Positions 42,701-51,138 of a DNA stretch of 64,000 bases are shown one piece after another. A program made the translations under genes and the position numbers. Source of the stretch: Tenebrio molitor (taxonomy: Eukaryota > Arthropoda > Insecta > Coleoptera > Tenebrionidae). The notes under the pieces are model-generated. The model had not been told where the DNA came from, did not search any database, and saw only the letters and a program-made list of their open reading frames with translations. Positions within the stretch are counted from its first letter, which is position 1; each line of letters begins with the position of its first letter. Location of the stretch: positions 1,612,001-1,676,000 of the forward strand of contig NC_091056.1 in the NCBI RefSeq assembly GCF_963966145.1, written 5' to 3'.

Positions 42701-43068
42701 TCGAGATGTTACAGAAGCAGAATAAAATATATACAGAATAATGTATAGAAGAACAATATGATTTCTGTTAATTTTTGCAAAAATCTTGTAATTTTTTTTT
42801 CTAGAAAACGGAAACTAATTTTAAGAATATATTATAAATTTTGTATTCAGCATATGAAGATTAATAAAAAAAGTACTTTACGTGAAGAATACTTTTTTAA
42901 AGTCAAAATTTGTAGACTAGTGTAATCAGTCTGATCGTTACTCACCAAACTCTCATCTTCAATACTACCATTCTTTTGAGGCCTACCACCGAGAAAGCGA
43001 ATATTTTTCAAATGCAATTTGCGGCTGGATTGCCTCTTCTGGCGCTTATTTCCCATCTTGCGATGCAC
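39759..43068 (-). pseudogene. Mutator-like transposase fused to YqaJ exonuclease, copy 1
   Basis: Minus-strand order: N-terminus MGNKRQKRQSSRKLHLKNIR (43056); a spacer interrupted by a palindrome; FTMCIPDLITLSTSDPEDD; the transposase-like block ISIITVLADGAWSKRSYKTN, YYALSGVACIIGYRTKKILF, IGVKNKYCCICDRD and FKNWSSTSTSME (41651-41241); a second block LRFRTAVTKAIEFRSNQDVP with a His/Cys cluster; NIVETFNAIVAKFVSGKRIN with SYTARS; then the nuclease, WHTVRAKRLTASNFGKICK, FGQENEGCAVAAFEQL, FPYLAASPDRLV and a TGA stop where Cys is expected after ELK. The acting protein would pair a DDE-type transposase with a lambda-Exo-fold nuclease. Frameshifts and stops make this copy dead. The reading at 39759-40031 overlaps the last nuclease motifs out of frame. 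Confidence 0.75.
42115..42690. repeat. Palindrome of about 575 bp inside the transposase gene
   Basis: Arms of about 280 bp mirror each other. Examples are TTTTTGCTTGTCTACCCATG against TGGGTAGACAAGCAAAAA, and CAATATTGTGTTTTAGTGCTC-like runs on both sides of a centre near 42403. Each outer tip resembles coding sequence of the surrounding gene, so it may be an inverted duplication rather than a separate insertion. Confidence 0.75.
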
Positions 43069-43193
43069 AATCTCACAAAAGTTTTCAAACTAAATGCAAT
43101 ATGATAAATTAATAAATAATATTACACTAAACTATGTAATTAAACTTAATAAAACACTACAGTACTATAATTAAACTATGGCAAATTAATAAC

Positions 43194-44097
43194 TAGGCTT
43201 GGGCAAATGCATGTTTGCATGTTTTTCCTATAAGCTCATATATGGGTGTCAAAACTACACACATGTTTATTTTTTCATTTTGAGCGATAAAAACGCATTT
43301 CATTTTTGCATATATTGCATATATCGAAGGTTTCAGACTTATTCTACATATATAGCTGTGTTACAGCATATAAAAGCATATTTTCCTAAAAAATGGTAAA
43401 ATACGAGGAAATTGGACCGGTCAAAATTTAATTTCCTTTCTTAGAAAGTCTCAAAGAAAACCACAACTCTCTGATTTACCTTTCTTGGAAAAATCCAACC
43501 CAGGTCCTTTAAAAAGAGTTGAGATCCGGACAGAAGCAAATGCAATTTAGTAATTTATTGTAATAAATAATAATATAAATTTGTTTAGATACAGTTGGTT
43601 GTAAGAAAAAAGGGAAACGAAAAATTTTCCTAATATAAATTTGATTTTGTCCATTTGTCAATTAATTGTCTACTTTTCAAAAATGTTATTGGATTTTGAC
43701 GTTAATTCTAACCTATCTTTCGTAAGAAGGCCTCATACTATGAAAAGATTGTAAAAATGTGTCAATTTTATTCTGACAGTTCCCGTTTTTTTTTGCAACC
43801 AACTGTACCTACCTTATTTTCACTTAAATTTACGTATTGTTTTGAATTTAATTAAGTTGCTTTTATAATTAAAATTTTGTTGTTTTTATTACCTTAAGTA
43901 TTAGATTTACTTGGGTTTAGTGTACATGTTTTACTAAACATTTCAAAGTGTTTTTCGTCAGTTATTTTTGTTTTTACTGCATATATTAGCGAATATATCC
44001 TTGGATTACCGCATGTTTCGTGCATATTTTGATCATTTTTTACGGCATATTATCGTGCATATATGCCGTCTCTTTACGGCATATCTGCCCAAGCCTA
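43194..44097. mobile_element. hAT MITE, 904 bp, 8-bp duplication
   Basis: TTAATAAC flanks both ends (43186-43193 and 44098-44105). The inverted ends are TAGGCTTGGGCA and TGCCCAAGCCTA. Subterminal ATATGCATAT-like repeats are dense near both ends (for example GCATATATTGCATATATC and TTACGGCATAT repeated). No transposase is present. Confidence 0.85.
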
Positions 44098-44105
44098 TTA
44101 ATAAC

Positions 44106-45825
44106 TAACACTACACTATTTAGAATATTTACTCAATTCAACACGCACAAAGCACTGCAAGGCAATGAAGTAACAAGCACTAACACTCATCAACTGTTAC
44201 TAAATTTTCAAAAAGTTCTTACATAGACAATTATCTTGTGTTTAATTTTGGTGGGAGCAATTTGTATACAGTACATCCAGGTAAAATGTTTTCTTTCTAA
44301 CTAGCCGACATAAATCTACCTATGTACTTACTTATTTTAGGAATCGCCACTTGTCATAAAAGGTATTTCCAAGTACCTATCTGTATAGATAGTCATTAGT
44401 TACCTGTGTAACTAATGACTTTTTGGAATTAATGACTGCTGGTAGTGCAACCTCGTTAATCCGAATCCCAATAATTCTAATTCTTCCATAATTCGCACAA
44501 GTTTTTATTTATCATTGTGTACATTATAATCCGAATTCGTCTGGTTTCGTTACTCGGAATTCATGAAAACTCACGTCCAGACGCAACTAAATTTAAAAAT
44601 TCAAATTTTTGAAACAAATCTAAATTTTCAACGCAGTGACCATGTTGCTAAGTAACTAATAGAAAACAGTGCGTGAAGTTAAAAACAGAAAAGCTTATGT
44701 GTGTGAAATCGCATTTCACACACTGTTATGTATGGTTTCAACAGTTTCAATTTTACAACAGTAAAAAAAAAATTATATGTAAGAAAATGACCCACTTCAT
44801 GCATATAACTGTGCGTGAATATCAATTTTTTGAAGCAATTATAGAAAATAGTTATTTTTCTACAACCGTCAAAAAAACATGACATTTATGCATCGTTATC
44901 AAGTCGCAAAGTATGTTATTTTTGATAAATATTTTAGCATCCAAGGAAAATTTTACAAAAATTAAAAAATTCAAAAATTTAAAAATGCGGTTGTAGAAAA
45001 CATAGTGTTTGTATTTCGTGCGAAAGAATTGAAAACAATTGTTGGCGCATTCGAATGAGTTTGAAGTCTTGACCTGACGGTTTCGACAAAAAAAAAAAAC
45101 ATTCTCATGCCCCATCAAAAAAAAATCATTTTGCGCACTTAATGCAAAAACAACTTTTCATTGAGACAGTCAAGAATAAATGTTGTTGTTGTTATCTATT
45201 ATTTATAGCAATGCAATAAAAATTCAAATAAAACAATTGCTACATAAAAAATACTATATTCAAAAAATAGAAATTACGCCAAAAGGGCTGAAAATAGGCA
45301 TACATAATGTTAATAAAAGTGGTCTTGCAATTAAATTTTACAGAAAATCAGAATCTATAAAAATACCACATTCCTCAGTTCTCCTTCGTTCTCTTGCCTA
45401 AATTACAGGTAAAATGTTTTCTTTCTAACTAGCCGAAATATACCTACTTATTTTAGGAATCGCCACTTGGCCTGAAGGTAAAGAATAATTTCTGGTTGGC
45501 TGCATTCCAATTTTTTCTTCCGTGTAAATGAACGAAATTCATTCACATTTTTGTCGTTTTTTTCCGATCTGTGTTTTTTTTTGGAAAAACGGTGATGGCA
45601 CCAACCGCTTTAAAATTCAATTTCCGAGGACCCCATACTTTTTTTTTATTAATTTCGAATTAGGTTTGCAATTGCAATTTATTTTATTGTTGTGAAATCG
45701 AAAAAAGAAAAGTATGGAGCCCTAGAGGAAAGACGTATCTTTCAGATAAAAAAAGGACCTTGCCTTCATCTGTTGTGGTTTTAAAGATATGGATGTTTAA
45801 AACCACCGTTTTTCGACCATTTCAA
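44106..45825. other. Non-coding interior of the 9.1-kb transposon with direct repeats
   Basis: AGGTAAAATGTTTTCTTTCT, continuing through CTAGCCGA and GGAATCGCCACTTG, occurs at 44279-44352 and again at 45408-45470. A 37-nt phrase around ATACCACATTCCTCAGTT occurs at 40116-40152 (in the nuclease pseudogene) and at 45344-45380. The rest is AT-rich and non-coding. Confidence 0.55.
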
Positions 45826-45843
45826 ATCAGGTAAACCCCACCC

Positions 45844-46395
45844 TTAAGGATGGACTTGTACAGTAATACCTTGTTGTTCAAGGATAATTTTGACTTACGG
45901 CCGATGAGCCAGTAAATATGGTTTGGTTTGAGTCCAACTTGTTTGCGTTTGGAGAATATGTGTTTTTCCATGTCAGGCGTCGATCCAAATACATGCCGAG
46001 ATATTTGGCATCTTCGACCTGTGGCAGCTGACAGTCGTTAATCTTCACAGGAGGACAAGTTTCTCTACGTAATGTGAATGTCACATGTGTGGACTTGGTT
46101 TCATTAGCTTTGATGCCCCATGTTTTTAGCCAGCGCTGAATTTTATTTAGGCTAGTTTGCAGTTTTCTTGATTGATGTTAGATTAGTCTGGGAGGCCAAA
46201 ATAGCAGTGTCGTCAGCATATGTTGCCACTGTAGTGGTTCTTGTTGTTGGTAGATCTGCAGTGTATAAAAGGTATAATATCGGTCCAAGCACGGTTCCTT
46301 GGGGAACACCTGAGTGTATGGGAAATAAGTCAGTACATATATTCACTCCCTTGTCTCACCAGAAAGTGCCTGTCTGTTAAGTAGGTATAATCATA
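45844..46395 (-). pseudogene. jockey LINE, 5' fragment of the split copy (RT)
   Basis: Visible are YLTDRHFLV, SGVPQGTVLGPILYLLYTAD, the catalytic VATYADDTAILA, THVTFTLRRETCPPVKINDC and VEDAKYLGMYLDRRLTW. It ends LLYKSIL at the TTAA of the 9.1-kb transposon. The polymerase palm and thumb are present; everything upstream of about 46395 is missing (5' truncation). Small frameshifts separate the pieces. The reading continues at 36710 on the same strand. Confidence 0.8.
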
Positions 46396-46508
46396 CTTAA
46401 CTGAGATTTTTGATCGCTTTTCGTTTCGAATGATTACTCAGTAATTTCCTATTTATTTTTTTTTCATCACTTCCATGATCATGCCTCTCTTCGAAACGAC
46501 TGATTAAA

Positions 46509-47132
46509 TATTTTCATGCCGCCGGCCATTATTGACGGTTTTGCATGATTCAAAATCCGCCGGGAACGTAAAATTCCCGGCCTAGTACATACAAAAGTGA
46601 CCTTGACTAAAAATTCGCTAGAGAATGGGCAGGCAGCATTGAATATAGCCAACGGACTCCGTTTCGGCTCAGGGACGCGAGGGTCGTGGGTTCGATTCCG
46701 CTTGTGAAACAAATTTTTTACTTTTTAAATATGATTTAAATTTGCCGGCATGAAAAATTTTGTGTCATTTTCTGGACTTGTGATCCAAATAACTATTGAT
46801 ATTTTGCGAGTGTGAGTGATATATTGCGTAGGCGAGGCGGTTTAGCCGAGGCGAAGCAACACGAGCACTCGCAAAACATTTTCTGGACGTGTAATCCACA
46901 AAATTTTTCATGCCGACAAATTTAAATCATTTTTAAAAAGTAAAAAATTTGTTTCACAAGTGGAATCGAACCCGCGACCCTCGCGTCCCTGCGCCGAAAC
47001 GGAGTCCGTTCAATGCTGCCTGCCCATTCTCTAGCAAGGTCACTTTTGTAAGTACTAGGCCGGGAATTTTACGTTCCCGGCGGATTTTGAACCATGCAAA
47101 ACCGTCGATAACGGCCGGCGGCATGAAAATAA
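46509..47132. repeat. 624-bp palindrome with tRNA-like B box in each arm
   Basis: The two arms are inverted copies from TTTTCATGCCGCCGGCC (46511) to GGCCGGCGGCATGAAAA. The centre is a GC-rich spacer (AGGCGAGGCGGTTTAGCCGA) near 46835. Each arm contains GGTTCGATTCC (46689-46699 plus; 46962-46972 minus), a perfect RNA polymerase III B-box match, preceded by GACGCGAGGGTCG. A possible A box (TAGCCAACGG, 46646) exists only in the left arm because of an 8-nt difference. Two open readings beginning MFHKRNRT and MFHKWNRT are mirror artefacts of the arms. Confidence 0.8.
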
Positions 47133-47320
47133 CTATTTCCGCTTCAACAGTAAAAATTTTAGCTCGACACGATTTTTCGACACTACAGCGCCAGTAAACT
47201 TCACCCGAATTTAAAGTTTTTCATTTTCGGTACGTATAATTATTATGAACGAGCAATTCCTTGCGTCGTGAACTAAGCACAATTTTAGCTTCCATTCTGT
47301 ACACGAACTACTAGATATAG
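47133..47320. other. Flank between palindrome and Gypsy element
   Basis: Short AT-rich sequence ending in ATAG, the 4-bp target duplicated by the Gypsy insertion. Confidence 0.5.
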
Positions 47321-47342
47321 TGTAGCGTTACGAAACGCCACA

Positions 47343-47588
47343 ATGGCGATTGGCCGGAGTAGGAGGCCACGAGGTCCTACTTATGCTCGCGGGGCTAATA
47401 GATCGCAGTTCGAAGACCCGGAACTAGCAGTTAACGCACGGCATTTGGCAAAGCGACGCGCCCACCCTGCCTTCAAGTTTTTTACGTCGCTCATTCCGGA
47501 AGCGGAAAGTTTCAATTTAGAGTCATTTGTGCCAGCCACCACGGGGGGGCTGGAAGAACACATGTTACCCCCGCAAATGTCAGGCTGA
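47343..47588 (+). CDS. Small LTR-encoded reading frame, 81 codons
   Basis: Begins 22 nt into the LTR with ACAATGG and reads MAIGRSRRPRGPTYARGANR, a basic start, then FEDPELAVNARHLAKRRAHP and a neutral end. It is repeated without change in the right LTR (54769-55014), where it lies downstream of pol. There is no known motif. It could be a short accessory protein, an upstream ORF in the transcript, or chance; LTR identity means its conservation carries no weight. Confidence 0.25.
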   Translation: MAIGRSRRPRGPTYARGANRSQFEDPELAVNARHLAKRRAHPAFKFFTSLIPEAESFNLESFVPATTGGLEEHMLPPQMSG

Positions 47589-48421
47589 GGTGGCCTCACG
47601 CCTCTAGGTTGGCGAGCTGCAACCTATCTTTCAGAACCCCACTTTCACTTTCTCTTTCTCTTCACTTTCTCTTCTTCTCTTCTCAGCGATAGGTGACCGT
47701 ACGGCAATGTTGGGTCCCTTTTCCTCTTTAGTAACTTGCCGGAAAGTCATCTCCTTCTTTTCAACCCCATCTTTCTTCCTGTCCTTTTTTTTGACCTGCG
47801 AGTTACGGCAATTAACATCAGGATAGACGTGCACGACTTACCGACACAATACCGTCCAAAATCTGAATTCTCCCGCTCGGTATAATTTCGAGGTAAACAA
47901 ACCGACGCCATGACGGTCCACCTGTCATGACACGCGCACGTGTAGTACCACCGGAAATGCACATTTTTGATTGCGCAGTACCACGCAAGCGCAGCCCGCC
48001 TTATAGCACAACTGAATAAGGTCGAGAATCGCGCGCGTGACGATTTTCGCGATTTATGGGACTGCGGTACCGAGATTAAAAAAGCGGAAGTCGGACACTT
48101 CGTCGAGAGCCGTCGAAGCGACGCCAGCGAAGCGCCTTTTAGAGTTCGTGGTCGAGTGACCCCTCGCACTATAGAGGTAATTATCGTTCAATTTTGAATT
48201 CATTTCACTAAGACCATGTATTAGGGGTGGTTCGATCCAGTTTAGAGTCAATCCCGTTTGGATGAATTGATCCAGTACCGTATCGCAACTTTAGAGTACC
48301 GAAAATTTTTGAGTAAAGGAGTGCCGGAAGGACTTCGATTTAGCGCCAAGAACCCCCTTTTTCGCTGAAAGGTAATTACCGAATCTTCCGATTTTCACAA
48401 CACTAACGACAATTCGTTAGG

Positions 48422-48529
48422 GGTCGTTCGCAGGGCGATTCGTAGCCAGATCGTTCGCAGGGCGATTCGTAGCCAGATCGTTCGCAGGGCGATTCGTAGC
48501 CAGATCGTTCGCAGGGCGATTCGTAGCCA
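48422..48529 (+). repeat. 27-bp minisatellite in the left LTR
   Basis: Four tandem units of the type GATCGTTCGCAGGGCGATTC plus GTAGCCA, followed by two degenerate CGTTCGCAGAGGCGA half-units. The same array is at 55848-55955 in the right LTR. Confidence 0.9.
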
Positions 48530-49459
48530 GATCGTTCGCAGAGGCGACCATTTTGGAGAACATCGTTCGCAGAGGCGATCGTTTATTTTGAGCACCGTAT
48601 CGCCAAGGTCACACCGCAAGTCAAAAGGACGCTATTCGAGGAGACAACAGACCCGTCATAAAGCTAAGTCGCCATATTTTTTTACCGCGGCATTGCAAAA
48701 TTTAGGAACGCCTCGAATTTCTCGCTTCTCGCTTTCATAATTTTTGTATGTTCACTAAATTTTTTTGAAACTTTGCAAATGTTTAGAATTTTTTTGCAAG
48801 AACCTTTTCATTCAATCTCCAGTGTCAACTTAAAGAAATTTCAGTCAAATTTAACGTTTCGGAACTTCACCGATTTAAACTTTCCTATCAGGATCAATTT
48901 TAATTTTTTGTCAAGGTGACACCCCAATCTTGACCTTGGGTTTCATTAAGTTTACATTTAATAATTAGCTCGATCAGAAGGAAGTCTAAGTTCGGGAGGT
49001 TCCTCATCAGGAATCAAAACATCTTTTATTTCGTCGAAGAATATCATGTTTAGTTTAAGATTCGGTCACATGTGAAAGAAAAGCTTTTCTGGTTACGACC
49101 AAAGTAGATATTAAGGCCACCAAAAAGTACTGGTTCCGCATCTTTCAATTTTCATCTAGTAGTTACAAGCGAACCATTATCGCATTCGTGTGAACCAGTA
49201 CCGAACCACCAAATACTGTTCTGTGGATAATTTTGCAGTAACCGAATAAACCAAAATTTGTTTAACGATCAGAAAGCGTTTGCTTTTACTTACCTTCGAC
49301 GAGTAAGATCTGAGCACTTGTCCCGGCAGCTGGACAAGCAACAACCAGCTCAAGACAATAGCTGCCTGGCGCCCATTTTTTAAAAATCCGAACCCACGCC
49401 CTCTGCCCCGAAAAACCCCCTGGGAGCCCGGAGCTGTCACTGGCCAACTTTTGGTCACA

Positions 49460-49490
49460 CAAATTTTGACGCCCAGAACGTGGGGCCCGA
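49460..49490 (+). promoter_or_regulatory. Primer-binding site candidate of the Gypsy element
   Basis: Immediately after the left LTR the sequence reads TTTTGACGCCCAGAACGTGG, then GGC. The GCGCCCAnAACGTGGGG-like form matches the position and style of retroelement tRNA primer sites. I did not identify the tRNA. Confidence 0.5.
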
Positions 49491-49797
49491 TTTTTTGGAG
49501 CAGCCACAAATTTTCGTTTATCGTTCATCTTCATTGAGGCTCAGTCACTTTTTTCAATCGGAGCAAAGGGAGTTGGTAAAGGTTTATTGAAAGTTGAATT
49601 TTTTGATTGTGTGTTAATGAGAAGCGGAAATTTAGCGGCGAATTCATTGTTTGAGTAGCGGTCTTATCTTGTACCCTCGACGACAAAAACCTTTTCTCGG
49701 AATCGACTATCGTGTTGCGCGCTGTTTTTTGGTAGTGTTTTGACCGGCGTTTTTATTGCGTTACCGACCCGTGGAATCGCGGTGAGTCTTCGTCAAA

Positions 49798-51105
49798 ATG
49801 GACGAACAATTCAAGGTCAAGCATTTACTAGCTGACGAGCTGACGTATGAATTGCGTATACGCGGCATCACGACTAGCCGAAACCAGGACGATAAGAGGA
49901 AACTGTTAGCGAGAGCTCTGTCCAAAGAACTAGGTCGACCGGACGAATACTTTCTGTCACTTCATGACGCAGAGTATGATCACGACACCGAGGTCCAGGC
50001 CATTGAGGACACCCTTGAGAGCATACGCACGATTTTGACAGAATTTGAAGGAACGGCGGAAGACATGATCTTCAAACGGTTGAAGACCCGTCTAACGCAC
50101 CTTTCATTTCGCATTCGGCGAATGAGACGCGAGCGAGATGCGGAGTATAGAAATGAGGCGTACGCGACATGTTTGTTGCTCGAAGCTGATCTTCACGACA
50201 AGGCAGCAGAAGCGAGCCCGGTTACGGTGGAAGCGCCACCAGTCGTCGCGACTACTCCCATTTACGTGCACCCTCACGCGAGATCTCCGGAACCGAAACT
50301 AGTGCCAATTCACACCTGGGGCGTATCTTTCAACGGGGAGGAAAATGGAATGACGGTGAACCAGTTCTTGGAACGGGTAGAGGAACTGTCGGTAGCGCGA
50401 AACGCAACCAACAGGGACCTTTTTAACGCGGCCATTGATCTCTTTAGCGGCAAAGCGCTGATTTGGTATCGTTCTGTTCGGAGCAGATTGAGCGATTGGG
50501 ACGAAGTGGTTCAGTTGTTGAAACAGGAATTTCTTCCACCGGATTTCGATGAATTGTTGTGGGACGAAATCAAGGGCAGGCTTCAGGGCAAAAGCGAGTC
50601 GATAACCATTTACGTTGCGGTTATGGAGACGCTTTTTGCTAGACTTAGTCGACCACCGGCGGAGATAACCAAGGTAAAGACGATTCGGAGGAATTTGCTT
50701 CCATGTTACCTTAACCAGCTTAGCATCACCGAAGTTGTCACCGTACCGGAGTTGATTAAGTTGTGCAAAAAAGTGGAGGAGTTATCGGCTTTGCGGCAGA
50801 AACATCGCGCTGCACCCAAGTCATCTTGCGTGTTGGAGCCAGAGTTGGCATATGTTCGGGCGAGCGAACCCGCGAAAGCGAGTCCACGCGCCATCGTCGT
50901 GAAGGAACCCTCAGGCAATTCAGCCAGACGGAGTGAACCCGCGAGTTCGTCCTCCAGGTCGTTCAAGTGCTGGAATTGTCAACAGCCGAATCATTCGTTC
51001 ATGAACTGTCGACTGAAAAGAAAGCAGTTTTGCTACCGTTGTGGGGAGCCAGACGTCACCTTGGCGACCTGCAAAAAGTGTAATCCGTCGGGAAACGCGC
51101 AGTAG
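49798..51105 (+). CDS. gag: Gypsy Gag, 435 aa
   Basis: Gag packages the element RNA into particles. ATG at 49798 is in good context (TCAAAATGGA). Residues about 8-45 resemble a SAP-like helix-turn (LLADELTYELRIRG...DDKRKLLARAL). The middle has the retrotransposon capsid signature (LFSGKALIWYRSVRSRLSDW, LLKQEFLPPDFDELLWDEI). The C-terminus has a zinc knuckle CWNCQQPNHSFMNC at 391-404 (CX2CX4HX4C) and a second, CYRCGEPDVTLATC at 412-425, in which the His is replaced by Val. The stop TAG (51103-51105) lies 6 nt after a slippery heptamer that feeds ribosomes into pol. Confidence 0.92.
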   Translation: MDEQFKVKHLLADELTYELRIRGITTSRNQDDKRKLLARALSKELGRPDEYFLSLHDAEYDHDTEVQAIEDTLESIRTILTEFEGTAEDMIFKRLKTRLTHLSFRIRRMRRERDAEYRNEAYATCLLLEADLHDKAAEASPVTVEAPPVVATTPIYVHPHARSPEPKLVPIHTWGVSFNGEENGMTVNQFLERVEELSVARNATNRDLFNAAIDLFSGKALIWYRSVRSRLSDWDEVVQLLKQEFLPPDFDELLWDEIKGRLQGKSESITIYVAVMETLFARLSRPPAEITKVKTIRRNLLPCYLNQLSITEVVTVPELIKLCKKVEELSALRQKHRAAPKSSCVLEPELAYVRASEPAKASPRAIVVKEPSGNSARRSEPASSSSRSFKCWNCQQPNHSFMNCRLKRKQFCYRCGEPDVTLATCKKCNPSGNAQ

Positions 51106-51138
51106 GGACGCGGCAGACTTGCGGCCGTGCTACGTTCC
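51090..51138 (+). promoter_or_regulatory. -1 programmed frameshift signal between gag and pol
   Basis: GGGAAAC occupies 51090-51096 and is in register with gag (G GGA AAC), the X XXY YYZ form. The pol frame is open from the TAA at 51081-51083 onward, in the -1 frame, overlapping gag by 22 nt. After an 8-nt spacer, 51105-51110 (GGGACG) pairs with 51133-51138 (CGTTCC) and 51111-51114 (CGGC) with 51124-51127 (GCCG), giving a 10-bp stem with a 5-nt bulge. Heptamer, spacing and stem all fit a -1 frameshift site. Confidence 0.8.

Larger units (their letters stand above)
36711..45843 (-). mobile_element. 9.1-kb TTAA-flanked transposon (Kolobok-like)
   Basis: Left end GGGTAGGGTTTACCTGAT (36711-36728). 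Right end is the mirror of GGGTGGGGTTTACCTGAT (45826-45843), 17 of 18 matching. TTAA lies directly outside both (36707-36710 and 45844-45847). The jockey frame resumes across a single TTAA, which proves the boundaries. The only large coding remnant is the minus-strand Mutator-like transposase/YqaJ nuclease gene. Nested inside are a transposase-derived TIR element, a palindrome and a hAT MITE. TTAA targets are known for piggyBac and Kolobok; the transposase is not piggyBac, hence the Kolobok-like label, which is an inference. Confidence 0.85.
47321..49459 (+). repeat. Left LTR of the Gypsy element
   Basis: Starts TGTAGCGTTACG and ends TTTTGGTCACA. It carries a four-unit minisatellite, an 81-codon plus-strand reading near its start, and AATAAA at 49245-49250 close to the 3' end, a likely polyadenylation signal. 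At 2.1 kb it is long for an insect Gypsy element. Confidence 0.92.

Noticed and set aside
46646..46720. tRNA gene
   Set aside because: The B box is good, but T-stem pairing f 49-53/61-65 fails, the A box exists in one arm only, and no acceptor stem forms. At most a tRNA-derived repeat.
46479..47197. Two open readings starting MFHKRNRT and MFHKWNRT
   Set aside because: They are translations of the two mirrored arms of one palindrome, so their similarity is structural and not evidence of a gene family.
47381..48619. Minus-strand readings in the LTR (72, 67, 140, 65 and 74 codons)
   Set aside because: They are duplicated in the right LTR because the LTRs are identical. One is just the translated minisatellite and none has a motif.
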